Both the position numbers and the translations under genes were made by a program. Of a stretch of DNA of 64,000 nt, positions 15,079 to 24,813 are shown one piece after another. Numbering within the stretch: position 1 is the first letter of the stretch; each line of letters starts with the position of its first letter. The stretch lies in contig NZ_LZJW01000164.1 in the NCBI RefSeq assembly GCF_001667885.1, positions 96,750 through 160,749 on the forward strand, read 5' to 3'. A model generated the notes under the pieces. It searched no databases. It saw only the letters and a list, made by a program, of their open reading frames with translations, and was not told the origin of the DNA. This DNA is from Mycobacterium scrofulaceum. GTDB taxonomy: Bacteria; Actinomycetota; Actinomycetes; Mycobacteriales; Mycobacteriaceae.

Positions 15079-17724
15079 TCAGCGGGCCAGGGTGACCAGG
15101 CCGAGCTCGGCGCTGGAAGCAAGCATCGGGTGGTGCGGCAGCACGCGGACCGTGTACCCGACGGCCCCGGCCAGCGGTAACGACAGCGTCGTCGAGAACA
15201 CCTGGTTGCCGCCTTCGGCCGTCCCGGTGTACGACATCTCGACGGTCACCGGGTCCAGCAGCGCGTCGCTGGCGTCCACCCTGCCCACCACGCCCTGGAC
15301 CGTGACCTCGTCGGGCGCCAGCCCGTCCAGCGCCACGGTGGCGGTCAGGGTCAGCTTGGAGCCGAGCACCGGTGTGTCCGGCAGCCCGGTGCTGTCCACG
15401 TCGGTGATGGTGATCTTCGGCCACGCCTCTTGGGCGCGCCGACGGTAGGCGGCCACCTCGCGCGCGGCGCCGAACTCGCCGCCGTCCGCGCCGTCCTCGG
15501 CGGGCCCGACGGTCCTGCGCAGCGACTGGGCGGCGTGCGTGTAGTACCGCTCCACGTAGTCGCGCACCATCCGCGAGGCCAGCACCTTGGGTCCGAGCGT
15601 TTGCAGCGTGTGGCGCACCATTTCGATCCACCGTGGCGGCACGCCGTGTTCGTCGCGTTCGTAGAACTTCGGCGCCACGGCCTGCTCCAGCAGGTCGTAG
15701 AGCGCGCTGGCCTCCAGGTCGTCGCGGCGGCCCTCGTCGGCCACGCCGTCGGCCGACGGTATCTCCCAACCGTTTTCGCCGTCGTACCACTCGTCCCACC
15801 ATCCATCGCGGATGGACAGGTTCAGCCCGCCGTTGAGCGCGCTTTTCATCCCGGACGTGCCGCAGGCCTCCAGCGGCCGCAGCGGGTTGTTCAGCCAGAC
15901 GTCGCAGCCCCAGTACAAGTGCCGGGCCATGGACATGTCGTAGTCCGGCAGGAACGCGATGCGGTGGCGCACCTCCGGGCGGTCGGCGAAGCGAACCACC
16001 TGCTGTATCAACGCCTTACCGCCATCGTCGGCGGGGTGCGACTTACCGGCGACGATCAGCTGGATGGGCCTGTCCTCGTCGAGCAACAGGCGTTCGAGCC
16101 GCTCCGGGTCGCGCAGCATCAGCGTCAGCCGCTTGTAGGTCGGCACCCGCCGGGCGAACCCGATGGTGAGCACGTTGGGGTCGAATGCCGTTGCGATCCA
16201 ACCCAATTCAGCGTCCGATGCGCCGCGTTCGAGCCAGGACTTGCGCAGCCGTCGGCGGACGTCCTCGACCAGCGACGACCGCAGTTGCGAACGGATCCAC
16301 CACAGATGGCCCGCATCAACCTGGTTCAGCCGCAGCCAGACGCCGGGATCACCGAACGAATCGGAACCGGCCAGCTCACGCCCCAACTGCAACCATTGCG
16401 GCGCGGCCCAGGTGCGCGCGTGCACCCCGTTGGTGATGGACCCGATCGGCACCTCGTTCGAGTCGAATCCGGGCCACAGCTCGTTGAACATGGCCCGACT
16501 GACCTCACCGTGCAGCAACGAGACGCCGTTGGCCCGCTGCGCCAGCCGCAATCCCATGTGCGCCATGTTGAATTTCGTCGGATCGTCCTCGGCGCCGAGG
16601 GCGAGTATGCGGGCGGTCGGCACGCCGGGCAACAACGCGGGCGCGTTCTTGCCACCGGTTTTCTCGTCCTTCTTCCCGGGGTCCTCCTCGATGTGCCCGT
16701 CGAAGTAGAGCCGCACCATGTCGATCGGGAACCGGTCGATGCCGGCGGGCACCGGAGTGTGGGTGGTGAACACGGTGCTGGAACGCACGACGGCGAGCGC
16801 GGTGTCGAAGTCAAGCCCGGCATCGGTCATCAATTCGCGGATCCGTTCCGCTCCCAGGAAACCGGCGTGCCCCTCGTTCATGTGGAACACCTCGGGCGCC
16901 GGCAGGCCTTCGATGGCGGTGAACGCGCGGATGGCCCGCACCCCGCCGATGCCGGCCAGCAGTTCCTGGCGCATCCGGTGTTCCTGGTCGCCGCCGTACA
17001 GCCGGTCGGTGATGCTGCGCAGATCGTGCTCGTTCTCGGGGACGTCGGAGTCGAGCAGGAGCAGCGGAACCCGCCCCACCTGCGCGACCCAGATCCGCGC
17101 GTGCAGCTGGGCGGAGTCGGGCAGCGTCAGCTCGACCAAGACGGGATCCCCGACCGCGTCGGTGAGCAGCCGCAACGGCAACCCCTGCGGGTCGAGCGAC
17201 GGGTAGGTCTCGTTTTGCCAGCCGTCGGCGGTCAGCGACTGACGGAAATACCCGGACCGGTAATACAGGCCCACCGCGACCAGCGGCACCCCCAAGTCGG
17301 AGGCCGACTTCAGGTGGTCCCCGGCGAGGATGCCCAAACCGCCCGAGTAATTCGGCAGCACCTCGGCGACCCCGAACTCCATCGAGAAGTAGGCGATGGC
17401 CGTCGGCATCGCCACACCGTCGGCTTGCTGCTGCTGATACCACAGCGGCCGGGACAGGTAATCGTTGAGATCGGCGGCCAATTCGTCGAGCCGGCCGAGG
17501 AAGCTTTCGTCGAGCGCCAACTCATCGAGCCGTGCCGGGTTCACCGCGCCGAGCAATGCCACCGGATCAGACCCGCACCGCTCCCACAGGTCCACATCCA
17601 CCGTCGCAAACAAGTCCTGGGTCGGCTTGTCCCAAGACCATCGCAAGTTGGTCGACAACTGGTCCAGCGCGGCCAGCCGTTCGGGAAGGTGAGCGCGGAC
17701 GGTAAAGCGGCGGAGGGCTTTCAC
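15079..17724 (-). CDS. glgP: Alpha-glucan phosphorylase
   Basis: Releases glucose-1-phosphate from storage or capsular alpha-glucan (GT35 family, PLP cofactor). 881 residues from the GTG at 17724. Landmarks are the N-terminal NLRWSWDKPTQDLF of the short 'bacterial glucan phosphorylase' group, IAYFSMEFGV, NYSGGLGILAGDHLKSASDL, VFHMNEGHAGFL, and the PLP-lysine region EACGTSGMKSALNGG. It is about 18 residues longer than I recall for H37Rv GlgP. Divergent from glgE across a 347 bp region with two strong hairpins; the neighbourhood places it in the GlgE alpha-glucan network. Confidence 0.95.
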   Translation of the reverse strand: MKALRRFTVRAHLPERLAALDQLSTNLRWSWDKPTQDLFATVDVDLWERCGSDPVALLGAVNPARLDELALDESFLGRLDELAADLNDYLSRPLWYQQQQADGVAMPTAIAYFSMEFGVAEVLPNYSGGLGILAGDHLKSASDLGVPLVAVGLYYRSGYFRQSLTADGWQNETYPSLDPQGLPLRLLTDAVGDPVLVELTLPDSAQLHARIWVAQVGRVPLLLLDSDVPENEHDLRSITDRLYGGDQEHRMRQELLAGIGGVRAIRAFTAIEGLPAPEVFHMNEGHAGFLGAERIRELMTDAGLDFDTALAVVRSSTVFTTHTPVPAGIDRFPIDMVRLYFDGHIEEDPGKKDEKTGGKNAPALLPGVPTARILALGAEDDPTKFNMAHMGLRLAQRANGVSLLHGEVSRAMFNELWPGFDSNEVPIGSITNGVHARTWAAPQWLQLGRELAGSDSFGDPGVWLRLNQVDAGHLWWIRSQLRSSLVEDVRRRLRKSWLERGASDAELGWIATAFDPNVLTIGFARRVPTYKRLTLMLRDPERLERLLLDEDRPIQLIVAGKSHPADDGGKALIQQVVRFADRPEVRHRIAFLPDYDMSMARHLYWGCDVWLNNPLRPLEACGTSGMKSALNGGLNLSIRDGWWDEWYDGENGWEIPSADGVADEGRRDDLEASALYDLLEQAVAPKFYERDEHGVPPRWIEMVRHTLQTLGPKVLASRMVRDYVERYYTHAAQSLRRTVGPAEDGADGGEFGAAREVAAYRRRAQEAWPKITITDVDSTGLPDTPVLGSKLTLTATVALDGLAPDEVTVQGVVGRVDASDALLDPVTVEMSYTGTAEGGNQVFSTTLSLPLAGAVGYTVRVLPHHPMLASSAELGLVTLAR

Positions 17725-17893
17725 GCATCCTTACCTTACTGAGGATTTCGCCCCGCGCACGACGACGGTGGACAGCTTTTTCCGCCGGGGGTGTGACCGG
17801 ACACTAGGGTGGGTATCGGTTAGTTATTGGGGCCGCAACGGCGCTTCCCCGCAGAGGAAGTTCCCCACGACAGGAAGTTTTCGCCAGACGAGA

Positions 17894-17925
17894 GGCATCC
17901 CGCGACGGAGTACACGCGGGATGCC
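17894..17925. repeat. Perfect 11 bp inverted repeat upstream of glgE
   Basis: GGCATCCCGCG (17894-17904) and CGCGGGATGCC (17915-17925) are perfect complements around a 10 nt loop. With no U-tract it is not a standard terminator. It may be an operator or RNA structure in the glgP-glgE divergent region. Confidence 0.7.
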
Positions 17926-17942
17926 CGCACACAATCGGAACC

Positions 17943-17996
17943 AGCCGACTCCTCATCGGTCCGAGTCCGAGGAAGCGGACCGATGAGGAGTCGGCT
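17943..17996. repeat. Perfect 21 bp inverted repeat with 12 nt loop upstream of glgE
   Basis: Arms 17943-17963 and 17976-17996 are exact reverse complements over 21 bp, starting AGCCGACTCC and ending GGAGTCGGCT. The loop is AGTCCGAGGAAG. Perfect stems of this length are rare by chance. It lies about 75 bp upstream of the glgE start in the leader or promoter region. It could be a palindromic mobile sequence, a protein-binding site or a transcription block. No T-run follows on either side. Confidence 0.8.
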
Positions 17997-18071
17997 AGTC
18001 GGAAGTCTGCCGGCGAATCCGAGACCCGAGCGATCGGGCCGGGAGGAACGGGCAAATCGGAACGGAGTGTT

Positions 18072-20186
18072 GTGCCTGGTCGTGTCGAGATCGATAACGT
18101 CCAACCCGTCGTTTCATGCGGCGCGTATCCCGCCAAGGCCGTGGTCGGTGAGATCGTCCCGGTCAGCGCGGCGGTGTGGCGCGAAGGCCACGAGGCCGTC
18201 GCCGCCACGCTGGTCGTGCGGTACCTCGGGCCGCGCTATCCGCAAGTAACGGAAACGCGCCGAATCAAAGCGGTTCAAGCCCCCGTCAAGACGGCGACGG
18301 ACGTCGACGGCGCGGTCGACCAGCAACGCGTCAAGCCGCTGCTCCTGCCGATGACGCTGGGCCTCGAGCCTTACGTCTTCCACGGGCAGTTCACGCCCGA
18401 CCGGGTCGGCCTGTGGACCTTCCGCGTGGACGGCTGGGGCGACCCCATCGACTCGTGGCGGCATGGCCTGGTGGCCAAGCTCGAGGCGGGCCAGGGCGAG
18501 ACGGAACTGTCCAACGACCTGCTGGTCGGCGCCGGGCTGTTCGAGCGCGCCGCGACGGGGGTACCCCGCGCGAAGCGCGACCCGCTGCTGGCGGCCGCGG
18601 CGGCGCTGCGCAAACCCGGTGACCCGGTCACCCGGACCGCGTTGGCGCTGGCGCCCGAAATCGATCAGATCCTGGCCGAGTATCCGTTGCGCGACCTGGT
18701 CACCCGCGGCGAGCAATACGGAGTGTGGGTGGACCGGCCCCTGGCCCGCTTCGGCTCCTGGTACGAGATGTTCCCCCGCTCGACCGGCGGTTGGGACGCC
18801 GACGGCAAGCCCGTGCACGGCACGTTCGCCACGGCGGCCGCCCAACTTCCGCGCATCGCCGCGATGGGGTTCGACGTCGTTTACCTGCCGCCGATCCACC
18901 CGATCGGCAAGGTACATCGCAAGGGCCGCAACAACTCTCCGACCGCCGCCCCCGGCGATGTGGGATCGCCGTGGGCGATCGGCAGCGACGAGGGCGGCCA
19001 CGACGCGATTCACCCGCAGTTGGGCACCATCGAGGACTTCGACGCCTTCGTGGCGGCGGCGGGCGACCTGGGAATGGAGGTGTCGCTGGACCTGGCGCTG
19101 CAGTGCGCGCCGGACCACCCCTGGGCGCGCGACCACCGCGAGTGGTTCACCGAGCTGCCCGACGGCACCATCGCCTATGCGGAGAACCCGCCGAAGAAGT
19201 ATCAGGACATCTACCCGCTGAACTTCGACAACGACCCGGCGGGCCTCTACGACGAAGTGCTGCGCGTCGTGCGGCACTGGATGGACCACGGCGTCAAGTT
19301 CTTTCGGGTGGACAACCCGCACACCAAGCCGCCGAACTTCTGGGCGTGGCTGATCGCGCAGGCGAAGAACATCGACCCCGACGTGCTCTTCCTGTCGGAG
19401 GCCTTCACGCCGCCGGCCCGGCAGTACGGCCTGGCCAAGCTCGGGTTCACCCAGTCCTACAGCTACTTCACCTGGCGCACGGCCAAGCAGGAACTCACCG
19501 AATTCGGTGACGCCATCGCCGCCGCCGCGGACTTCCGGCGGCCGAACCTGTTCGTCAACACGCCTGACATCCTGCACGCCGTCCTGCAGCACAACGGCCC
19601 CGGCATGTTCGCGATCCGCGCGGTGCTGGCGGCAACGATGAGTCCCGCGTGGGGCGTGTATTCCGGGTACGAACTGTTCGAACACCGCGCGGTGCGGGAG
19701 GGCAGCGAGGAGTACCTGGATTCGGAGAAATACGAACTGCGGCCCCGCGATTTCGCGGGTGCGCTTGCTGAGGGACGCTCCCTGGAGCCGTTCATCACGC
19801 TGCTCAACTCGATTCGCCGGCTGCATCCGGCGTTGCAGCAGCTGCGCACCATTCATTTCCACACCGTGGACAACGACGCGTTGCTGGCCTACAGCAAGTT
19901 CGACCCGGCGACCGGCGACTGCGTGTTGGTGGTGGTGACGCTCAACGCGTTCGGCGCCGAAGAAGCCACGCTGTTTTTGGACATGGCGGCTTTGGGTATG
20001 GAGCCCTACGAACGCTTTTGGGTGCGCGACGAAATCACCGGCCAAGAATTCCAATGGGGGCAGGCAAACTACGTTCGCATCGACCCTGCGCGAGCGGTCG
20101 CGCATGTGATCAACATGCCACTCATTCCGCAGGAGTCGCGAATGAAGCTGCTCCGCAGGCCACCGAACGGACCGGAGGGATTGTGA
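18072..20186 (+). CDS. glgE: Alpha-1,4-glucan:maltose-1-phosphate maltosyltransferase GlgE
   Basis: Transfers maltosyl units from maltose-1-phosphate onto the ends of alpha-glucan (GH13_3). 704 residues from the GTG at 18072 (PGRVEIDNVQPVVSCGAYPA). An N-terminal beta domain is followed by the GH13 barrel with VYLPPIHPIG, the nucleophile Asp414 in FFRVDNPHTK and the acid/base Glu443 in FLSEAFT. These correspond to the Asp and Glu defined for the M. tuberculosis enzyme. The gene is 1 nt from glgB, so the two are co-expressed to build branched glucan. Loss of GlgE is lethal in M. tuberculosis through maltose-1-phosphate build-up (established knowledge). Confidence 0.97.
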   Translation: MPGRVEIDNVQPVVSCGAYPAKAVVGEIVPVSAAVWREGHEAVAATLVVRYLGPRYPQVTETRRIKAVQAPVKTATDVDGAVDQQRVKPLLLPMTLGLEPYVFHGQFTPDRVGLWTFRVDGWGDPIDSWRHGLVAKLEAGQGETELSNDLLVGAGLFERAATGVPRAKRDPLLAAAAALRKPGDPVTRTALALAPEIDQILAEYPLRDLVTRGEQYGVWVDRPLARFGSWYEMFPRSTGGWDADGKPVHGTFATAAAQLPRIAAMGFDVVYLPPIHPIGKVHRKGRNNSPTAAPGDVGSPWAIGSDEGGHDAIHPQLGTIEDFDAFVAAAGDLGMEVSLDLALQCAPDHPWARDHREWFTELPDGTIAYAENPPKKYQDIYPLNFDNDPAGLYDEVLRVVRHWMDHGVKFFRVDNPHTKPPNFWAWLIAQAKNIDPDVLFLSEAFTPPARQYGLAKLGFTQSYSYFTWRTAKQELTEFGDAIAAAADFRRPNLFVNTPDILHAVLQHNGPGMFAIRAVLAATMSPAWGVYSGYELFEHRAVREGSEEYLDSEKYELRPRDFAGALAEGRSLEPFITLLNSIRRLHPALQQLRTIHFHTVDNDALLAYSKFDPATGDCVLVVVTLNAFGAEEATLFLDMAALGMEPYERFWVRDEITGQEFQWGQANYVRIDPARAVAHVINMPLIPQESRMKLLRRPPNGPEGL

Positions 20187-20187
20187 G

Positions 20188-22383
20188 ATGAGCCAAGCCG
20201 ACCAACTGGCCAGGACGCACCTGGCGCCCGACCCGGCCGACCTGGCCCGCCTGCTGTCCGGCACCCACTACAACCCGCACGGGATCCTGGGCGCGCACGA
20301 GTACGCCGACCACACCGTCATCCGGGCGTTCCGCCCGCATGCGACTGAGGTGGTCGCACTCGTCGGCGACGAGCGGTTTCCGTTGGAGCACATCGAATCC
20401 GGCTTGTTCGCCACGGTGCTGCCGTTCACCAACCTGATCGATTACCGGCTACAGATCACCTACGAGGGTGCCGAACCGTACACGGTGGCCGACGCCTACC
20501 GGTTCCTGCCCACCCTGGGCGAGGTCGACCTCTTCCTGTTCGGCGAGGGTCGGCATGAGCGGCTCTGGGAAGTCCTTGGCGCGCATCCCCGCTCGTTCAC
20601 CACGGCCGACGGTGTGGTCAACGGCGTGTCGTTCGCGGTGTGGGCCCCCAACGCCAAGGGCGTCAGCCTGATCGGCGAGTTCAACGGCTGGACCGGCAGC
20701 GACGCTCCGATGCGGTCGCTCGGCTCGTCGGGGGTGTGGGAGTTGTTCTGGCCCGACTTCCCCGTCGACGGGTTGTACAAGTTTCGCGTGCACGGCGCCG
20801 ACGATGTCGTCACCGAGCGAGCCGACCCGATGGCCTTCGCCACCGAAGTGCCGCCGCACACCGCATCCCGCGTCACGCGCAGCAAGTACACCTGGCAGGA
20901 CGCCGAGTGGATGGAGCAGCGCGCCCAACGCAATCCGGTGTTCGAGCCGATGAGCACCTACGAGGTGCACCTCGGCTCCTGGCGCCCCGGTCTCGGCTAC
21001 CGCCAGCTCGCCGAGGAGCTGACCAACTACGTGGTGGACCACGGCTTCACCCACGTGGAGCTGCTTCCCGTCGCCGAGCATCCCTTCGCCGGATCCTGGG
21101 GCTATCAGGTCACGTCCTACTACGCGCCGACGTCGCGATTCGGCACGCCCGACGAATTCCGGGCGCTGGTCGATGCGCTGCACCACGCCGGCATCGGCGT
21201 CATCGTGGACTGGGTGCCGGCGCACTTCCCGAAGGACGCCTGGGCGCTGGGACGGTTCGACGGCACCCCGCTCTACGAGCACGCCGACCCCAAGCGCGGC
21301 GAGCAACTCGACTGGGGCACATACGTTTTCGACTTCGGACGCGCCGAGGTGCGCAACTTCCTGGTGGCGAACGCGCTGTACTGGCTCGAGGAGTACCACA
21401 TCGACGGGCTGCGGGTCGACGCGGTCGCTTCCATGCTGTACCTGGACTACTCGCGCCCCGAGGGTGGCTGGACGCCCAACATCTACGGCGGGCGGGAGAA
21501 CCTGGAGGCCGTTCAGTTCCTGCAGGAGATGAACGCCACGGTGCACAAGAGCGCCCCCGGCATCGTCACCATCGCCGAGGAGTCGACGTCATGGCCCGGC
21601 GTCACGCGCCCGACAAACCTTGGCGGCCTGGGCTTTTCGATGAAGTGGAACATGGGCTGGATGCACGACACGCTCGACTACATCAGCCGCGACCCGATCT
21701 ACCGCAACTACCACCACCACGAGATGACGTTCTCGATGCTGTACGCGTTCAGCGAGAACTACGTGCTGCCGATCAGCCACGACGAGGTGGTGCACGGCAA
21801 GGGCACCCTGTGGGGTCGGATGCCGGGCAACAACCACGTCAAGGCCGCCGGGCTGCGCAGCCTGCTCGCCTATCAGTGGGCGCATCCCGGCAAGCAATTG
21901 CTGTTCATGGGACAGGAATTCGGCCAGCGCGCCGAATGGTCCGAGGAGCGCGGCCTGGACTGGTGGCAGCTCGACGAGCAGGGCTTCTCGAACGGCGTCG
22001 CGCGTCTGGTGCGTGACATCAACGCCATCTACCGCAGCCACCCGGCGTTGTGGAGCCAGGACACCGTCCCTGACGGATACTCCTGGATCGACGCCAACGA
22101 CTCGGCCAACAACGTGCTCAGTTTCCTGCGTTATGGCAGCGACGGATCCGTCATGGCGTGCATCTTCAACTTCGCGGGCAACGAGCACAGCGGCTACCGG
22201 CTGGGACTGCCGTCCGCGGGCCGCTGGCGCGAGGTGCTCAACACCGACGCCACCGACTACAACGGGACGGGCATCGGCAACATGGGCGGTGTCGATGCGA
22301 CCGAGGACCCGTGGCATGGACGTCCGGCCTCCGCGGTGCTGGTGCTGCCGCCCAACTCGGCCCTGTGGCTCGAGCCCGAGTAG
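20188..22383 (+). CDS. glgB: 1,4-alpha-glucan branching enzyme
   Basis: Introduces alpha-1,6 branches into the glucan extended by GlgE. 731 residues, the same length as in M. tuberculosis. It has an N-terminal CBM48-like beta domain (FRPHATEVVALVGD), a second one (GVSFAVWAPNAKGVSLIGEFN), and then the GH13 barrel. The nucleophile is Asp411 in LRVDAVASMLYLDY and the acid/base is Glu464 in TIAEEST. ISHDEVVHGKG and FMGQEFGQ are further family marks. The ATG at 20188 follows the glgE stop by 1 nt. It is convergent with the thioredoxin-like gene across 54 bp. Confidence 0.97.
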   Translation: MSQADQLARTHLAPDPADLARLLSGTHYNPHGILGAHEYADHTVIRAFRPHATEVVALVGDERFPLEHIESGLFATVLPFTNLIDYRLQITYEGAEPYTVADAYRFLPTLGEVDLFLFGEGRHERLWEVLGAHPRSFTTADGVVNGVSFAVWAPNAKGVSLIGEFNGWTGSDAPMRSLGSSGVWELFWPDFPVDGLYKFRVHGADDVVTERADPMAFATEVPPHTASRVTRSKYTWQDAEWMEQRAQRNPVFEPMSTYEVHLGSWRPGLGYRQLAEELTNYVVDHGFTHVELLPVAEHPFAGSWGYQVTSYYAPTSRFGTPDEFRALVDALHHAGIGVIVDWVPAHFPKDAWALGRFDGTPLYEHADPKRGEQLDWGTYVFDFGRAEVRNFLVANALYWLEEYHIDGLRVDAVASMLYLDYSRPEGGWTPNIYGGRENLEAVQFLQEMNATVHKSAPGIVTIAEESTSWPGVTRPTNLGGLGFSMKWNMGWMHDTLDYISRDPIYRNYHHHEMTFSMLYAFSENYVLPISHDEVVHGKGTLWGRMPGNNHVKAAGLRSLLAYQWAHPGKQLLFMGQEFGQRAEWSEERGLDWWQLDEQGFSNGVARLVRDINAIYRSHPALWSQDTVPDGYSWIDANDSANNVLSFLRYGSDGSVMACIFNFAGNEHSGYRLGLPSAGRWREVLNTDATDYNGTGIGNMGGVDATEDPWHGRPASAVLVLPPNSALWLEPE

Positions 22384-22437
22384 GCGGGCGGACGCACGCC
22401 GACCCGCTGCTGAAATCCGGCTGTCTGGCCCGGAACC

Positions 22438-23358
22438 TCAGTAGAGGGCGTTGGCGAGGTTGCGCCGGCCGGCGACGACCTCGGGATCGGCGGGGTCGAA
22501 GAGTTCGAAAAGCTCGATCAGCCGGGTGCGCACCCGGGTGCGCTCGTCCCCGGATGTGCGGCGGACCAACGCCGTCAGACGGTCGAACGCCGCACTCACG
22601 TCCTGGTTGAGGATTTCGACGTCGGCCGCCGCGAAGGCCGCATCGATGTCACCGGGCGCCGCATCGGCGGCGGCCACGGCGTCCGGTGGGTGCGCGGTCG
22701 CGCGCATGAGGAAGTCGATCTGGCGGATCGCGCCCTTCGCCTCGGCGCTGCCCGGATTGGCGTCCAGGATCGCTTGATACGCCCCTCGGGCGCCCTCGAA
22801 GTTACCGGCCTCCAGCTGCTCGCGGGCGGCGGCCAACTCGGGGTCGACCTCGTCGGCGTCCGCGGAATTGCCTGCGCCCCTGAGCTTCCCGGCTGTCGCG
22901 GAAAGAATTTGGTCCAGCCAGCCGCGCAATTGATCCGGCGGCTGCATGCCCTGGAAACTCGAGATCGGCTGCCCGGCCGCCAACGCCACCACGGTGGGCA
23001 CCGCGTCGACACCGAATATCTGGGCCACCCTGGGCGCCACGTCGACGTTCACCGTGCCCAGCGACCACTGTCCGTAGTCCTGGGCGGCCATGCCGGACAA
23101 CGTGTCCAGCAGCTGGACGCACGCGTCGCTGCGCGGGGACCACAGCAGCACCACGACGGGCACTTCCTCGGACCGCAGCAGGACCTCGGCCTCGAAGTTG
23201 GCCTCGGTGATCGCGGTGACTCCGGGGCCGCCCTCGGCGGGCGACGTTGCACCACCACCGGTCCCGCCCGGCGGTTGCTGCTGGGCCCGCTGCTTGAGGC
23301 CGGACAGGTCGACAGCGCCGGCCATCGCGGGGCCGATCGAGGGTCGCGGACGCGTCAC
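22438..23358 (-). CDS. Thioredoxin-fold / TPR-like protein (Rv1324 family, CnoX-like)
   Basis: 306 residues from the GTG at 23358. The first ~50 residues are a disordered Gly/Gln/Pro linker, then a thioredoxin fold (VVVLLWSPRSDACVQLL, VNVDVAPRVAQIFGV, and VPTVVALAAGQPISSFQG with the cis-Pro). The classic CxxC is replaced by SPRSDAC, with only the last Cys left, so it is probably not an oxidoreductase. The C-terminal ~130 residues form helical TPR-like repeats (AREQLEAGNFEGARGAYQAIL). The trx-plus-TPR layout resembles the YbbN/CnoX chaperone-like holdases; that function is inferred from the layout. Confidence 0.85.
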   Translation of the reverse strand: MTRPRPSIGPAMAGAVDLSGLKQRAQQQPPGGTGGGATSPAEGGPGVTAITEANFEAEVLLRSEEVPVVVLLWSPRSDACVQLLDTLSGMAAQDYGQWSLGTVNVDVAPRVAQIFGVDAVPTVVALAAGQPISSFQGMQPPDQLRGWLDQILSATAGKLRGAGNSADADEVDPELAAAREQLEAGNFEGARGAYQAILDANPGSAEAKGAIRQIDFLMRATAHPPDAVAAADAAPGDIDAAFAAADVEILNQDVSAAFDRLTALVRRTSGDERTRVRTRLIELFELFDPADPEVVAGRRNLANALY

Positions 23359-23550
23359 GCCGTCAAGTTTGTCATGCGCGCCGGTGACCCATCCACCCGG
23401 TGGGGCGGACGCTCGGGGGCCGCCGCGGCGGCCCGAAATCCGCGCAGCGAAGGGGTTGCGGGCGCTGATATGACGAAGATCACAAAACTTTCCGCGCGCG
23501 CCGATCCAGCAACCTCCGCGAGCGTGCCGGCGCGGCCGCTTCGGCCCGCC

Positions 23551-24732
23551 CTACCTAGCCCGCAGGATCAGCGCGTCGCCCTGCCCGCCCGCACCGCACA
23601 GGGCCGCGACGCCGTAGCCGGAGCCACGGCGCGCCAGTTCCAGGGCAGCATGCAGCGTGATCCGCGCGCCCGACATCCCAATGGGGTGCCCGACGGCGAT
23701 CGCGCCGCCGTTGACGTTGACGATCTCGGGATCCACGCCGAGCTCGCGGGTCGAGGCCAGCGCCACAGCGGAGAACGCCTCGTTGATTTCGACCACGTCG
23801 AGCTGGTCGACGGTGATGCCCTCGCGGCCGAGCGCCTTCTTGATCGCGTTGGCCGGCTGCGACTGCAGGGTGGAGTCCGGTCCGGCGACCACGCCGTGTG
23901 CACCGATCTCGACCAGCCAGGTCAGTCCCAGCTCCTCCGCCTTGGCCTTGTTCATCACCACCACGGCCGCGGCCCCATCGGAGATCTGCGACGCCGAACC
24001 GGCGGTGATGGTGCCGTCCTTGCGGAAGGCCGGCTTGAGGCCGGCCAGGGACTCGACGGTGGTGTTGGCGCGAATGCCCTCGTCCTCGGTGAACTGCAGC
24101 GGATCACCCTTGCGCTGCGGGATGTTGACGGGCACGACCTCGTCGGCGAAGACCCCGTCCTTCCACGCCGCGGCCGCCTTCTGATGCGACCGCGCAGCGA
24201 ACTCGTCCTGCTCGGCGCGGGTGAACTGGTCGACGTCGTTGCGCTGCTCGGTGAGCGCCCCCATCGGCTGGTCGGTGAACACGTCGTGCAGGCCGTCGTA
24301 GGCCATGTGATCGAGGACCGTGACGTCGCCGTACTTGTAGCCGGCCCGGCTGTCCATCAGCAAATGCGGCGCCTTGGTCATCGACTCCTGCCCACCGGCC
24401 ACCACCACGTCGAACTCACCGGCTCGAATTAGCTGGTCAGCGAGCGCGATGGCATCGATGCCGGACAGACACATCTTGTTGATGGTCAGCGCCGGGACGT
24501 CCCAGCCGATGCCGGCCGCTACGGCCGCCTGGCGCGCGGGCATCTGCCCGGCCCCCGCCGTCAGCACCTGACCCATGATCACGTACTCGACCGCCGAGGC
24601 GGGAACGTTGGCCTTCTCCAGCGCCCCGGCGATCGCGATGGCACCCAGATCGCTGGCCGAGAAGTCCTTCAGCGAACCCATCAACTTGCCGATCGGCGTG
24701 CGCGCTCCAGCAACGATCACCGATGTCGTCAT
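23551..24732 (-). CDS. fadA4: Acetyl-CoA acetyltransferase (thiolase)
   Basis: 393 residues from the ATG at 24732 (TTSVIVAGARTPIGK). All thiolase catalytic features are present: the nucleophile Cys in NKMCLSGIDAI, the His in GGAIAVGHPIGMSG and the second Cys in ALCGAGGQGDA. It condenses or cleaves acetoacetyl-CoA. The name follows the M. tuberculosis locus (Rv1323), which has the same neighbours. It is divergent from the methylmalonyl-CoA-epimerase-like gene across 81 bp, which suits joint control of acyl-CoA metabolism. Upstream of the ATG a GGGAGGTTGT-like run (minus strand) can serve as RBS. Confidence 0.95.
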   Translation of the reverse strand: MTTSVIVAGARTPIGKLMGSLKDFSASDLGAIAIAGALEKANVPASAVEYVIMGQVLTAGAGQMPARQAAVAAGIGWDVPALTINKMCLSGIDAIALADQLIRAGEFDVVVAGGQESMTKAPHLLMDSRAGYKYGDVTVLDHMAYDGLHDVFTDQPMGALTEQRNDVDQFTRAEQDEFAARSHQKAAAAWKDGVFADEVVPVNIPQRKGDPLQFTEDEGIRANTTVESLAGLKPAFRKDGTITAGSASQISDGAAAVVVMNKAKAEELGLTWLVEIGAHGVVAGPDSTLQSQPANAIKKALGREGITVDQLDVVEINEAFSAVALASTRELGVDPEIVNVNGGAIAVGHPIGMSGARITLHAALELARRGSGYGVAALCGAGGQGDALILRAR

Positions 24733-24813
24733 AACAACCTCCCAAGGGTCCGTGGACGGCCGATCCGGCCTCCCGGAGAAGCGCAATCTTTGCCGCCAGG
24801 TTACCTTTATGTG

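Larger units (their letters stand above)
17725..18071. other. Divergent glgP-glgE regulatory region (347 bp)
   Basis: This non-coding stretch separates the glgP and glgE starts. It holds direct copies of GGAAGTT (around 17858 and 17874), an 11 bp perfect inverted repeat and a 21 bp perfect inverted repeat, listed separately. Promoters for both genes should lie here, but I see no convincing consensus pair. A purine-rich GGAACGGAG just before the GTG at 18072 can serve as the glgE ribosome-binding site. Confidence 0.6.

Noticed and set aside
17943..17996. Intrinsic terminator
   Set aside because: No T-run follows the stem on either strand, and the genes are divergent, so no transcript is expected to end there.
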